A stretch of 64,000 bases of DNA from Nephrocerus scutellatus (GCA_947095585.1 OX352763.1:50510329-50574328); one strand, 5' to 3'; shown: positions 44,827 through 56,893, counted from the first letter of the stretch. Program-made: numbers and translations. The notes: generated from the letters alone by a model not told the origin.

Positions 44827-45578
44827 ATGGCCACCATAGAGCCCGAACTAAGCGCCTTAGCTGTGGTATCGACCCAACGGGCACCATCGACGAGCTACGC
44901 AAAAGCTTGAGCACCGAAGTAAAGAAAATGAACCCAGGCGAGGACCTGCGTGTACCAAATCCAACCAACCGACATTACGAAGCATCGACAATTATCTATC
45001 CAGGAGTAAATCCAAGTACTTCGCAACCATTCGCATACCGACCGTCGGACGCGGATGTAATGGATAAGGTACGGAAATGGAACGTAAGGTACGACGGCGG
45101 TACCAATAATCCCCTGGAATTTTTGGAACGCGTCGAAGAGTTGGCTGAATGCTACCAACTACCTCTCGACCCCATTGTCCGTACACTACCCGAGCTGTTG
45201 AAAGGGAACGCGTTGGTGTGGTACCGGAATAACAAAGAGTTGCTAGGTACCTGGGACGCATTTAGCGAGGAACTACGCCGCTTTTTCCTACCACCAGGGT
45301 TCTACACACATCTACTCGATCGCATCCGTAGTCGCACTCAAAACAATCGAGAAAAGGGCAAGGAATACCTAACTTCAATTCAAGCCCTAATGCGATGGCA
45401 TACCTCGATGCCAGCCGAAGAAAAGCTTGTTCGGATCTATGACAACCTGCGCCCCCACTACTGGCACTACATAACGCGAAGATAGTTCGCCACCTTGTCC
45501 GAACTAACCGCGTTAATTGAGGATTTTGAGTGCCTAGTGGCAGAACAGCATCCATCACGACCCACTCAGACACAAAAC
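44827..45578 (+). pseudogene. Gag, copy G
   Basis: It starts at the shared ATG but has a deletion of about 50 bp within the SAP-like part (near 44864) that shifts the frame. The capsid is open from 44907 to a nonsense codon at 45483-45485 (RREF to RR-stop). The terminal UGA at 45579-45581 is present and in frame with the capsid. Confidence 0.78.
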
Positions 45579-46000
45579 TGACCATTGCCGCTACGCCCTA
45601 CCGTTCCACCATTCCGCCACTCCGCACCACCGTTTTGACCAAATGTATCACCAGTACAACACAGTCAACCAGCGCCTCAACCCATAGACGCTCCGTACTA
45701 TATGCCCATCCAGTCCGCTCGACCGATTTGGTCACATCAACCCGTGGCCAACGATGTAACATATCCGCACCAGTCGCACACCAGAAATATGAAATATTCA
45801 TATCAACCCGTGACCAACAATGTAACATATCCGCACCCGTCACACACCAGAAATATGACATCTGCATATCAGCCCGTGGCCAACGATGTAACATATCCGC
45901 ATCAGTCTACACCAGAAATATGACATCTTCATATCAACCTTTGACCAACAATGTAATATATCCGCACCAGTCACATACCAGAAATGAGACATCTTCATAG
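45579..46000 (+). pseudogene. Gag-array 22-residue repeat segment, copy G
   Basis: It follows the UGA in frame, has a nonsense change in the proline-rich start (FRP to F-stop) and an open repeat part at 45702-45923. UAG at 45998-46000 is followed by CAG CTA as in the array. Confidence 0.62.
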
Positions 46001-46006
46001 CAGCTA

Positions 46007-46850
46007 ATGGCCAATGATGTAACATATCCGCATCATTTACTGATCACGCGTGATGTACCATATCAACATCATAAACCGACAAGACCAGCTGTCCGATTCA
46101 TCCGACCAGTTGAACAAGCAGCCCGATCAGACATTCCAAACTGGCGATCGCCGGTCGTCCAAATGGTCAACAAACCAGTTGAAGCCAGACGCCCAGCAGA
46201 ATCACCAGCGAATTGTTTCCACCCGCACTTCCCAAACGGTCACCACATTCTATAATAAAACCGCCAAGACAGATACCGCTGTCGAATAAACCGTCACCGC
46301 ATTCTATAATAAAACCGCCAAGACAGATACCGCTGTCAAATAAACCGTCACCGCTTCTTATAATAAAACCGTCAAGACAGATACCGTTCTCATGTAAACC
46401 ATCACCACGGCTAATCACTACCATACAAAAGTTGCTGTCTTTGAACCTCGATTACCGATGCCGTTCCAGAAAGTACTACCACTCCAATTACCGATACCGT
46501 TCCAGAAAGTTCTACCGCTCCGATGACCGAGACCTTCACAGAAATTACTACCACTCCGAAGTTGGCAAAAACCAATACCAGAAGTAAAACTGCAAGGATA
46601 ATACCTGCACCGACCACACCGCTCAACATCGAAGACGACTATCGCTTCATAAGTCGATACCGCTCTGATGATGAACATCGCTATCACCATCATCCAGACC
46701 GACACCCACCATTTGGCAAAGTGGAAGCAACATTTAACATCATTTCTTTTTCTATTAGACTTATTATTAGTATTATTATTATTACTATTGTTACTGTTGT
46801 TATATATATAAAAAAAATGAAAAAATTAAATATTAAAACGAAAAAATTAT
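46007..46850 (+). pseudogene. Gag-array zinc-knuckle segment, copy G (knuckle deleted)
   Basis: The ATG at 46007 begins as in copy E, but a deletion near 46232 removes the CCHC knuckle and joins the amino part to the 18-residue repeats out of frame. The 12-residue Thr/Pro repeats and a His-rich part follow, and the final hydrophobic stretch is open at 46523-46852. Confidence 0.65.
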
Positions 46851-46918
46851 GAATGAAAAATGAATTATTATCTTTATTTCTATTATTCTATTATATATAT
46901 ATGTATATTTATATTATT

Positions 46919-47839
46919 CATACGTACATATCAACGAATATACGAACCAGGCATAGAATCATACGATTCGGCGCGTACAGTTTTTAGGCATCGAAAAATA
47001 CACAACTTACGATTTTTGTGAAATATCGGTGGCAAATAAAAATAAGGTAAAATTAACAATTTGAGACGAATTTTGCACTATGGCAGAATTAAGGCTACGG
47101 GCAAGTGCTACGACAGCCATCACCAAGTTGATGGCTAAACTTGAGGCAGGCAAATTGGCGCAGTTAGAAATTAATATGAAGCGCGTAACCTTGGAAAATT
47201 TGGAAGGGCATTATTCGCGATTCATGGACGCACATTTGGCGTTAGTAGGCAAGGCGGAAGACACCGATCTAGATGCGCATACGACTCTTTTTGAGGAAGT
47301 GGAAGACAAATATTCCAATGTGAAGGCAATGCTAACGGCTGCAATCGATGCAGCGAGTCTACAAGAACGAACACCATCGGTTACGAGTGTGGTACGCTCG
47401 GTTCTCGGGCAACGAGGCGACGTTCATGATGTACGTTTGGAGAAGATCGTCATTCCAGAATTCCATGGAGACTTCAGTAGATGGGTAGGATTTCGAGACA
47501 TGTTCGGGGCAATGGTGCATACGCAGGAGCATTTTTCCACGGCAGCAAAGTATACGAGGCTTATGAGAGCATTAAAAGGCACTGCTGCACAGGTGGTGGC
47601 TGGCTTCCTACCGACGGACGACAATTACGAGTCAGCGTGGCAAACGTTGAAGGCCCGCTACGATAACAAGCGACTTATTGTATCGGCTCATCTCAATGTG
47701 TTCTTAAGCATGGAATCATTTGAGAGGGAGTCAAATACAGGCTTGCGTCGGCTAGTCGACCTTACCAACGAAACAACGCGATCATTAGCAGCAATGAAAC
47801 GTCCGGTAGACAAGTGGGACGACATTCTTGTCCACATCT
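46919..47839 (+). mobile_element. BEL/Pao copy 2, left part
   Basis: It starts within the BEL leader (as at 24188) and is interrupted at 47839 by the jockey-type element. No LTR is present. The sequence is very close to the copy at 24188-25105. Confidence 0.85.
47080..47839 (+). pseudogene. BEL Gag, copy 2 (interrupted)
   Basis: This is the amino part of the same DUF1759-type Gag, starting at the same ATG. It is intact to VDKWDDILVHIS, where the non-LTR element inserted. The open frame continues into that element to 47994 without meaning. Confidence 0.85.
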
Positions 47840-48065
47840 CAGTCATTATCGAGCGCTCAACACGAGCACACGCAGATCACGCATCATATCGTCAAGCTAC
47901 CTGCTACCGATTGAAAAAAAAACCCAAAACCAAAAGCGAGCATTTCGCTACCTGCTACTTTTTATTTTTTATTATTTCACTAATTATTTTTTAATTTCAG
48001 AAATATTTTTCTTTCATTTCATATATATTTTCAGAAAAGATCTTCCTTTCGATCAGCCCTATAAA

Positions 48066-49604
48066 ATGGGGAAAAAAGCAAAAAGGAAGGAAAAAGTAAA
48101 CGAGGTCTTGTCCTTAATTAAGGAACAAGTAACCAACCATGGTGGGGATTTCCTCTTGTCGTTGTACCGAAGGCTGGATGAAGTGAACCAGCTGTGCGAT
48201 TCAGCGACTTCAGAGGAGGAAACCATGAGCGTTGTCGAGGAATCGGATACTGAAGTGCCCGAATCCAGCAGTGGTGGAGAGGATAACTCCAGCGACGAAG
48301 ACAGTCGCAAAGCTTGGTCTCCCGAAACCATGCCCGCAAAGGCAAAAAAAAGGAGGTTGTCTGGAAATTCCAGACCATCATCACCACCAACATCATCTTC
48401 TCCTGGAGTGGCTGCTGTTGATAAAAAAATTGCTGTTGATAAAACAGCTTTACCAAAAAAGTCCCAAAAGGTCTCAAATAAGAAGGCACCACCACCAGTC
48501 TCCGTCCATCAAGCTCCATCAAGCCAAAAATCCCAAACTACAACAACATCAAAACCTTTTTCCATGCCGCCAATAGTCTGCTTCAGACTAAACGTCGCTG
48601 AACTATCAAAGTTCACGAAGAGCGCCAACATTAGTTGCAGAATTCGCAACATCAACAGCAACAAATCAGTCGTTGCGGCCATGAACAGAGATGGCCATCA
48701 GCTAATTCGGTCTTTCCTACAATCGGGAAAGACTGAGTTTAACACTTATACTGCAAAGGAGGACAGGAAAGAAATGTTGGTCCTAAAAGGTATTCACCAC
48801 TCCTTTGATGCTGAAGATGTCAAGGAAGCGTTGACGACAGAGGGTGTCCCTGTACTAGTGGTGAAACCCTTCAAATCCCAAAGGACTGACAAGAAATTTA
48901 ATCATTTCATTGTCGAGCTAGAGAAGAACTGCGATAAAGCGGCAGTTTGCTCAAAAACCCTCCTTTTGAACCAGTTGGTGCATTGGGAAAAACTAAAATC
49001 GGCGGGCATTACTCAATGCAGAAACTGCCAAAAATTTGGACATGTCGCAAGTAATTGCGGCATGAAATACAGATGCGTCAAGTGTAAAGATGAGCACTTG
49101 CCTGGCCAATGCCCAAGAAATGCAGACAATATAAAAGACGACAACGTTTTCTGCACAAACTGCCAGAAAAATGGACATCCGGCAAACTATAAAGGATGTC
49201 CAAAATATAAGGAAAAGATGGCTGAAAAGCTTAAAACCGCACAAAAGAAGAAGGAACAACATAAATTCGCCCAGATGTCTGCTTCAAAAGCCATAGTAAA
49301 GGGAGTAAGTTTTGCTAGTATAGCTGCTATGGGGACTTCCAGCAAGCCAGCAACGATCAGCAAGCCTCTAACAAGCAGCCATGCAGCATCAAACAGCAAA
49401 CCAATAAAAAAGCCAGCCGTTAAACCTGTACCATCTACCGGAAAAGCCAACATCTTCGACGATACGGAAAGGCTATTTGGAGCTGACCTCTTTACAATTT
49501 TACAGAAGGCAAGAGAAGTCGTGCCTGCTAATTATAGCAGTCTTGATGACAGGTCCAAAACAACCGTTTTGGGTCGACTTATTTGTGAATTATGTTCACA
49601 ATAA
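48066..49604 (+). CDS. Jockey-type ORF1 (nucleic-acid-binding Gag-like)
   Basis: The 512-residue protein starts at the ATG after tcctataaa, in a basic Lys-rich N-terminus. It has an acidic Ser-rich region (about 55-95), a low-complexity Ser/Pro/Lys region (about 95-175) and a PRE_C2HC-type region (about 235-315). Three CCHC-like knuckles follow from residue 318: CRNCQKFGHVASNC, CVKCKDEHLPGQC and CTNCQKNGHPANYKGC. This is the jockey-clade ORF1 layout. It binds element RNA in a ribonucleoprotein. It overlaps ORF2 by 13 bases. The ORF is intact. Confidence 0.85.
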   Translation: MGKKAKRKEKVNEVLSLIKEQVTNHGGDFLLSLYRRLDEVNQLCDSATSEEETMSVVEESDTEVPESSSGGEDNSSDEDSRKAWSPETMPAKAKKRRLSGNSRPSSPPTSSSPGVAAVDKKIAVDKTALPKKSQKVSNKKAPPPVSVHQAPSSQKSQTTTTSKPFSMPPIVCFRLNVAELSKFTKSANISCRIRNINSNKSVVAAMNRDGHQLIRSFLQSGKTEFNTYTAKEDRKEMLVLKGIHHSFDAEDVKEALTTEGVPVLVVKPFKSQRTDKKFNHFIVELEKNCDKAAVCSKTLLLNQLVHWEKLKSAGITQCRNCQKFGHVASNCGMKYRCVKCKDEHLPGQCPRNADNIKDDNVFCTNCQKNGHPANYKGCPKYKEKMAEKLKTAQKKKEQHKFAQMSASKAIVKGVSFASIAAMGTSSKPATISKPLTSSHAASNSKPIKKPAVKPVPSTGKANIFDDTERLFGADLFTILQKAREVVPANYSSLDDRSKTTVLGRLICELCSQ

Positions 49605-50746
49605 GCAGGATAAGTATATTCTCATATAATGTGAATTCCATTTATTCGTTAGCTAGGCGTATCACACTAACATTATTTATTAAAACTAATAAACCTGACA
49701 TTCTTCTTTTACAGGAAACAAATCTTACTGGGAGAAATCCGTTCAGTCCAGACGGATACAATATCCACAGGGTCGACAAAGGCAGTGGACGCTCTGGGAC
49801 GGCGGTCCTTATCAGGAACACTATGGCAGGCGAAAAGGTGCAAATCAGTGGTCTACGTAGCATGGAAGCAACAGCTGTCAGCATTAAAGTCAACGAAGTG
49901 AAGACCTTGCTGGTGATATCGGTGTACAATCACTGTAACGCAACGAGGGAAGACATCCAACGGGATTTGCAAACTGTCTGCAACACCTCCTCTAGACACA
50001 CATACTGTGTTGTTGGAGGTGATTTTAATGCTAGACATACTCGATGGCAGGACGAAGTGTGCAATCACAAAGGAAGGGCCATTACAGACTGGATGGACTC
50101 AAATCCGCATCAGCACACGATGGCTATAGTTTCACAGCCCCGGAAGACGTACCCTCGGACACCGTCAACTTTGGATTCCTTTCTGGCAACCACAAATTTC
50201 TTAAATATTCTCCCAGAATTAAGAAATTATTCCTGCTTGGCGCATGATAGCGACTCGGATCATATGGCCATAGAGCTTCGAGTGAGGCTGAACCAGCGAA
50301 TTGTGCAAGTCACCCCAACACCTGAACTTCACATCAACTTTAAGAAAATAAACTGGAACCGGTTTAGATCAGAAGTTGAAGCTGAACTTCCTATTCTAGC
50401 GGCTTGCAGAAATCTGGAGAATACAGAAATTGATGATGCTATCAGAAATTTTGAGATTACAGTGAATTCAGCCATTAATCGGCAGAAAACAATTCGCACT
50501 AGCAGGGATCGCTTCCAACACTTGCCTGAGCATATACAGGCCATATATGCTCACAAGCAACGGCTTAGGAAACGCCTTCAGAGAATCTTCAATAGGACAC
50601 TTAACACAGTCAACGACGAATACCTGTCTGTACTTTCGCAACTGCGTTGTACAGTTAACATGTGTCGTCAAGCTTGGCGGAGGTTTCAGGAAGATGAACT
50701 GACCAAACGGCTCCAGGACATCAAACCAGGCCCTTTAGGAAGCTGA
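49592..50746 (+). pseudogene. Jockey-type ORF2, endonuclease part
   Basis: It starts at ATG overlapping the end of ORF1. The EEP endonuclease occupies about residues 5 to 230, with SYNVNSI, LLLQETNL, VVGGDFNARHTRW and DSDHMAI. It nicks target DNA for target-primed reverse transcription. The frame shifts by one base at about 50735, where the linker to the RT begins, so the ORF closes prematurely. Confidence 0.88.
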
Positions 50747-52511
50747 ACTCTCTGGTTGGAAAGCGTATTTCCATTCCAGAGACTATCACCATTGAAGATC
50801 GAACAGTATCCAGCGCTGCTGAGAAAGCGGAAGCCTTTGCCTGCCATTTTGAAATGAGCTTTACGGACCGACCACCAACGCATCTTCCAGATTTCTTGGA
50901 AGAGGTTGAAAGTCTTGTGGAAGACACCACTTCTCCAGGAAATACTATAGTGCAGTTCAGTGAAGAAAATCGCGCCAACGCACCCGTAGATGTCGATATG
51001 TTTACCGGAACAGCTGTTGTCAATGATTTGATTATGAGTGGAAACTCAAAAAAATCATCAGGCACAGATGGGATTTCTAACTTTTTGCTTAAAAAGTTAC
51101 CGGGTATGGCAATTTTGATGTTAACCATCATTTTCAACAATTGCCTAAACAATGGCTACTTTCCGGACAACTGGAAGGTGGCCAAGGTAGTACCAGTACC
51201 CAAGAAAACCGACCGCTCCAGCGTAACTGGTTACCGTCCAATAGCTTTACTGTGTTGTATCAGTAAAGTACTGGAATCATTGATCCGTAAAAAGATCATA
51301 CGTTTTGTACGGAAAGAAATCTTATTCCTTCCTTTCAGTACGGTTTCCGAGAAAAGCACTCTACGCTGCACCCTCTGCTGAAGCTTCACAGTGACGTCAC
51401 TAAAGGACTGAACGTCAAAAGTAGTACAGTGGCCTGTTTGCTAGACATCGAAAAAGCTTTCGATAGTGTCTGGATAAACGGGCTACTGTACAAGCTTATT
51501 AGTTTTGGTTTCCCCAATTATATTGTAAAAATAATTAAAAATTTTCTTTTTAACAGGGTCTTCTTTGTACAGGTGTACGACCGCCCATCGACAAGGAAAA
51601 GGATTAAAGCCGGAGTTCCTCAAGGTTCCAGACTTGGACCAATCCTGTATAGCATCTTCACGGCGGATCAACCCACAAATACAGCCGGAACAAGGACTAT
51701 GCTCTTCGCGGATGACTCCATAACGTATGCAGTTTCCCGCTCTCCCGAGATAGTTGCCCGAAGAGTGGAGGAACACCTCAGAAATCTTTGGGACTACTAC
51801 CTGAAGTGGGGACTAAAGATCAACGCCAATAAAACGGAACTCATCTGCTTCCGAGTACCAGCAACCGAAACAAGGATAAGAAAAATCGCAAGTCGTTGCA
51901 GAGCCTTAAAAATCACCCTTCCAGACAACACAGTTATAAAAACCCAATCAGAGACGAAGTACCTGGGAATAAACTTCACCGAGAGGCTCAAGTTTAATGC
52001 CCACATCGATAAAACGTTGAAAAAGGCTAATTACGCCCTTCATTTGGTGCACCCGCTTCTACGTAGGCGAAACGGACTGTCAAACAACACCAGGCTGCTC
52101 ATCTACAAGCAGCTCATCAGGCCAGTGATAACCTATGGCTATCCCATATGGTTCACCGTCTCACCAACAACGATGAAGAAGATTTCCCTATTTGAAAGGA
52201 AGGTACTTAGGATCTGTACAGGACTCTGGAGGGTGCCAAACAGCTATAAGTTTGTCTCGAGTGCAAGGCTTTACGACGCGGCAGGTCTGCTGCCCATAAC
52301 CGACCACTTGTTCCGAATGGCAAAGAAGTTCGTTGATGGGTTGGAAACACATCCAAGTCCGGAGATGCAAGGACTGAGAATCGAAGAAATCGAGCCAAGC
52401 CACCGCTATGTAAACATCAGAGGATTCACAGATGCTAGATTTGACGACATCTTTAATAATCAAGACGTTTCCTTCTACGAGAAGGCCAGCAATCAACATT
52501 ACAGAGGCTGA
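50736..52511 (+). pseudogene. Jockey-type ORF2, reverse transcriptase part (second frameshift)
   Basis: This continues ORF2 in the next frame to 51381, with RT motifs SSGTDGISNFLLKK, VVPVPKK and YRPIALLCCISKVLE. A further one-base shift at about 51340 moves it to the frame open to 52511. That part has LLDIEKAFDSVW, VPQGSRLGPILYSIF and the catalytic LFADDS (FADD codons at about 51704-51715), then the thumb and C-terminal region. The element cannot make full-length ORF2 from this copy as written. Confidence 0.85.
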
Positions 52512-52874
52512 AGATCGCCCTGTTTATACCCCCTTTAATATTATTCTTCATTTTTATTTTATTTTAAAATTTATCGTTTAAAATTAAATAAACATGTAGT
52601 AGATTAAGTAGTAAAAAATATTGTTTAATAATAAGCAATCCAAAAAAAAAGACAATGTAAATACGTCGGGCCCCTATTGTTGAGCCGACACTTAATAATA
52701 ATAGTTATAAGTTTAGTTTTTAAGTCAAAATTGTATAATATCTAAATGTTTAATAAAATATCTTAATTTAATCACGCATACACACAGAACGAGAATCATC
52801 ATCATCGTTGGTTTTCATTAAAACTCGAAAGACAAACATAAAAAGTAAAAGTTGTTGAGAAAAGGGTGCCATCA
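52512..52874 (+). other. 3' UTR of the jockey-type element
   Basis: AT-rich sequence with an aataaa-like motif (near 52586 and 52750) and no poly(A) tract at the end. Confidence 0.6.
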
Positions 52875-53200
52875 TCTTGTCCACATCTTGGTGTCGAAAC
52901 TACCAAAGGCGACAATTATCCATTGGGAAATGGAAGAACGAGGCACGGAACTTCCAAGACTGTAAGATTTATTAAAATTTATCGAAGGCAGAGCACGTGG
53001 TCTCGATCATATGGGATGTGCAATGGCTGAACGGGCAACGCATGCAGGCAACAACACAAACAGAAGATTAACAGCCACCCCAAAGGCGCATATGAGCACA
53101 GGCGGATCATCAAGGCTAACACGATCAAATTTACCGAAGGCAGAGCGTGGGCATTGCTACTACTGCAATGGTGACCACTACATTGGGCGCTGTCCGTCAT
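52875..53200 (+). pseudogene. BEL/Pao copy 2, right part (end of Gag and first knuckle)
   Basis: This resumes at the target duplication and continues through the same in-frame TAA (position equivalent to 25182) to the first knuckle. It stops at cgctgtccgtcat, where the env/RTE composite copy 2 begins inside the AACCT repeat. Confidence 0.85.
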
Positions 53201-53581
53201 AACCTAACCATGCCCTTGAAGAAACGTTCTAAACAAGGACATATAAATGTAATAGGCGCTACTCATACATGGTTATTTGGCACAATGGATAATGAAGATC
53301 GAAATTTTGACTAGGCTTCAGATGTTAGAAAAATTAATCGACAATATTCTTGACACAGTAGCCTCAATTAAAGTAGTTATCACTCATCCCAGTCTACTAA
53401 CCACACAAGAACTCGTAATGACTGAAATTAACTTAAGTAAATTGAAAAATATTAAATCAGGTATAATGCATTATCAAGATGCAATGCATTATCATAGCTT
53501 TAAAAACACCCGAGCAGATTATAACCAACCCTACTAAAATAATACTACATATTTCAAATTAAAAAAAAACAAGAAATTGAC
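53201..53581 (+). pseudogene. Errantivirus-like env fragment, copy 2
   Basis: This repeats 40701-41085 almost exactly, including the 86-residue open part (53277-53537). About 295 bp that follow in copy 1 are deleted between two gaca tetramers. Confidence 0.55.
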
Positions 53582-53765
53582 ACCGGTAATTTTCCTCCAA
53601 TGCAGGAAAAGCTGAATGATCGGGCTGTCCCTTCAAAGTAAGGTTGGCGCGAGGCCAATAACCTCGCCTGTAAAAAATTATTATTACGGAACCCAAAATC
53701 AGCCTCGGATACACTGATGAACGACGACGAACACGGCAACGAAAACGGCTAAACGATTTAAGAAT

Positions 53766-54642
53766 TTTCTCATGGAACGTACGCTCACTTTATAGAGCTC
53801 GAGCTGCACAGCAGCTGGCCGTTACCCTGTCTAAATAAAAAGCTGACATAACAGCAATCCAGGAGATGCGGTGGACAGGGAATGGTGTCTTACAAAAATC
53901 AGAATATGACATATGTTACAGCTGTCATGCAAGACATGTGCTCGGGGTGGGGTTTCTAGTCACCGAACGAATGAAACCCACCGTTATCGGTTTTAAAGCA
54001 ATAAATGAAAGGCTATGCACCCTTTGCGTGCGCGGCAAATTTAAAAACAGAAGCTTCATAAACGTTCACGCACCTACAGAGGATTCCCTAGATGATGAAA
54101 AATAAGAATTCTGTTAATCAGTAGAACGGAAACTCCATGCCTGCCCTCAGTATGATGTAAAAATCATTCTGGGGGATTTGAATGCTAAAATAGGTAGGGG
54201 GCCAGTATTCAGGCAGTACATTGGCACCCATAGCTTACACGAGAACACTTACGACAATGGACAACGAGTCATAGAGATGGCAGCAAGCAATAATTTGGTC
54301 GTTGCCAGTACAAGGTTTGCGCGTAAAAATATCCACAAAGCCACCTGGGTATCTCCCGATGGAGCCATTAGCAACCAGATAGACCACGTGTTGATGGAGC
54401 GCCGCCACAACCCGAACCTGATGACGGTACGAATGTACCGAGGTGCCAACGTCGACTCGGACCATTATCTTGTTGGTATGGTGCTCCGAGCGCGGATTGC
54501 ATCATCACGAAAAACTGCATCCGCGAATCAGATTAGAGTCAACACGGCTGCCCTTCGCAATGAAGAGACCAGAAACAACTACGGTCATGTGATTGGACTC
54601 GCCCTAAATGCAGGGAGAGTAAGTCCTGGGGCTAAGATGTAA
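53766..54642 (+). pseudogene. RTE-like endonuclease, copy R2
   Basis: The same motifs as in R1, with the same stop separating 53866-54105 from 54178-54642. Confidence 0.78.
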
Positions 54643-54842
54643 GGCGTAGAAGAGAAATGGACACGCCTTAAGAATACTGTCATTAGTAGTGCTGACTTCA
54701 TCTAAGGCAGTAGTCGTAGAGATCGAAACGACTGTTTCGATGACGAATGTAGGCTAGCGACTGAACGTAAGAATGTTGCGTATCAAGCAAAGCAACAATC
54801 TCATAGAATGCGGCAGCCTGTGAGAAGAATCTCGTCCGTGAA

Positions 54843-56150
54843 CTGAAACACTACAGAGAGCAAGGACCGCACCAGACGCGAAAATTCTACCAAAGGGTCC
54901 GCGGTATGACGCAATATACATCGCGTTGCACATACTGCAAGGACAAAGAGGGCAATCTGTTCGCCGATCTTAAAGGCATCTTAGAGCGATGGGAAGAGAA
55001 CTTTCATGAGTTGCTAAATGGCCAGCTAACTGAGGAATTGGAGGCTCCACCAATGACCGAAAATCATACTATACTGCCGCCACCAAGCATAGACGAATTT
55101 AGCAGAGCGATAAATCGGCTCAAAAATAACAAGGCCCCGGGATCTGATGGGATCCCAGTGGAACTGATAAAAATAGGAGGCCCCACATTACACCAAGCAA
55201 TTCATGAAATAATAGTGCAAGTATGGGAAGAAGAAGTTATGCCAGAAGACTGGCAAAGAGGCATCCTGTGCCCCATACCTAAGAAGAGAGATATCACAAA
55301 ATGCAGCAATTATCGTGGTATAACGTTGTTGAGTACCGCGTATAAGATTTTCTCCTCTATCCTTCAAGACAGGATAGCCCCATACGCTAAAGTCATCATT
55401 GGTCCATACCAGTGTGGCTTCATCCCAGAAAAATCAACAACTGATCAGATTTACACCCTAAGGCAGGTGATGGAAAAATGTCTAGAGTTTCAAAACTAAC
55501 TACAACATCTTTTTATAGACTTTAAAGCCGCCTATGATAGCATAACCAGAGTAGAACTTTTTAAAGCCATGAGAGAATTCGGCAAGCCAAATAAACTGAC
55601 ACGACTATGTAGGTTGACCATGACCAATGTTATAAGCCATGTAAAAATATCCGGATCACTATCAAACCCATTCAACATCTATAACGGGCTCCGACAAGAA
55701 GATGGACTGGCCTGCGTCCTCTTCAAATCCTGGCGTTGGAGAAAGTGATCCGAGACTCTGACGTAACGGCGAGAGGAACAATCCTCTATAAGTCCATTCA
55801 GATACTGGCTTACGCAGACGATATTGACATCGTTGGTAGAAACCAAAGAGCTGTACAGAAAGCTTTCATCCAGATAGAGCAGGCGGCACGAAATCTGGGG
55901 CTGCACATAAAGGAGAGCTAAACAAAGTACATGGTGGCCACGTCTGCGAGTAGAAGATCCAACATTGGTCCCTCAATTCAAATAGTGGAGCGCGAATTTG
56001 AAGTAGTGCAATCTCGGGTCAACTATAGCAGCCGATAACAGCATGGAACCAGAAATACGCGCACGGTTGCTTAAAGCCAACAAAGCCTACTATAGTCTGT
56101 CAAACAATTTTCAAATCCAGGAACTTAACCATAACATCCAAGCTGCTGAT
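54843..56150 (+). pseudogene. RTE-like reverse transcriptase, copy R2
   Basis: A 197-residue open part (54906-55499) with NNKAPGSDGIPVELIK, CPIPKKRDITKC and YQCGFIPEKSTTDQI. The same in-frame TAA follows before FIDFKAAYDS. YADDID lies in the 55736-55921 frame. R2 is intact over a region where R1 has a two-base loss near 42951. Confidence 0.8.
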
Positions 56151-56470
56151 ATATAAGACAATGGTCAACCAGTACTTACATATGGATCCGAGATTTGGGT
56201 GCTTAGCAAAAAGCATTCTGACCTCTTAGCCGCGTTCCAGAGAAAAGTCTTACGGAGAATTGTTGGCCCCGTACGTGAGGAAGTACGATTCCGGAGAATC
56301 TATAATGATGAGATCCAGCAAGGATCCAGGGTGGCGTAGACCAGGACGCCCAGAGTTTAGGGATGCCAAACTGGATGACATCGGCTCGAAATCGGGACCG
56401 GTGGAGAGACTTTTTGCGGGAAACCAGGATCGGATCCCGCTCGAGAGCCAAATATGATGACGATGATGTT

Positions 56471-56893
56471 ATTTTAGATATATAACACTTCAAGGGAATT
56501 ATATTATAAACATTCAAAATTACAACCTAAAAATTAATGATGCGGCAATACAAAATAAAGAATCATAGTATATATTCCAACTTTATTACGAGGAAATAGT
56601 CAAAGAAAATCTGACAGTCAAGACGATGTTTGAATAAATTAAAGATTTACAAGAAATCGACCAAAGACATGCTATAGAGTTAATACAATATGAAGAAATT
56701 AAAACTTATATATTTCCAAGTTATGTTAATAACGGTAATACTAGTAATCATAGTGCTCATGATTTGTAAGAATGTCGTAGGAACGGAGAGGATAAAGATC
56801 AAAATAAACAGTGTTAAAACAGAGGCTCAAAACCATGAGAACCTTCTGGAGAATGTTCAACCTAGGGAAGGAGGAGTTAAGTATTGGTCTTAA
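56471..56893 (+). pseudogene. Errantivirus-like env C-terminus, copy 1
   Basis: The frame from about 56493 holds a KINDAAIQNKE and DLQEIDQRHAIEL-type ectodomain stretch with several stops. From 56690 the second frame has a strongly hydrophobic membrane segment (about 20 residues, IYFQVMLITVILVIIVLMIC) and a short cytoplasmic tail ending at 56893. This matches the end of an errantivirus envelope. A purine-rich gggaaggagg lies just before the end, as a polypurine tract would. The protein is broken by a frameshift before the membrane segment. Confidence 0.55.

Larger units (their letters stand above)
44156..46919 (+). mobile_element. Gag-only LTR element copy G, inverted relative to the array
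   Basis: This plus-strand copy starts inside its LTR (44156-44601), which shares the ggggtccacttt deletion with LTR f. The LTR end and primer-binding site are deleted. Gag segments and AT-rich 3' DNA follow. At its 3' end it joins the BEL copy 2 leader around 46919. Confidence 0.8.
47840..52874 (+). mobile_element. Jockey-type non-LTR retrotransposon, near full length
   Basis: This 5035-bp element is inserted in BEL copy 2. The 14-bp sequence tcttgtccacatct occurs on both sides (47826-47839 and 52875-52888), a target duplication. It begins CAGTCATT, like the CAGT or CATT start of many insect elements with internal promoters. It encodes ORF1 (Gag-like) and ORF2 (endonuclease and reverse transcriptase). 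It has no poly(A) tail and ends gggtgccatca. ORF2 has two frameshifts. Clade assignment rests on ORF1 layout and ORF2 motifs. Confidence 0.85.
53582..56470 (+). mobile_element. RTE-like non-LTR relic, copy R2
   Basis: This is a copy of the R1 relic with an endonuclease (53766-54642), reverse transcriptase (54700-56150) and a 3' end of tgatgacgatgatg type, as RTE elements often have. Compared with R1 it lacks about 60 bp near 54810 and a few bases near 56013. Confidence 0.78.
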
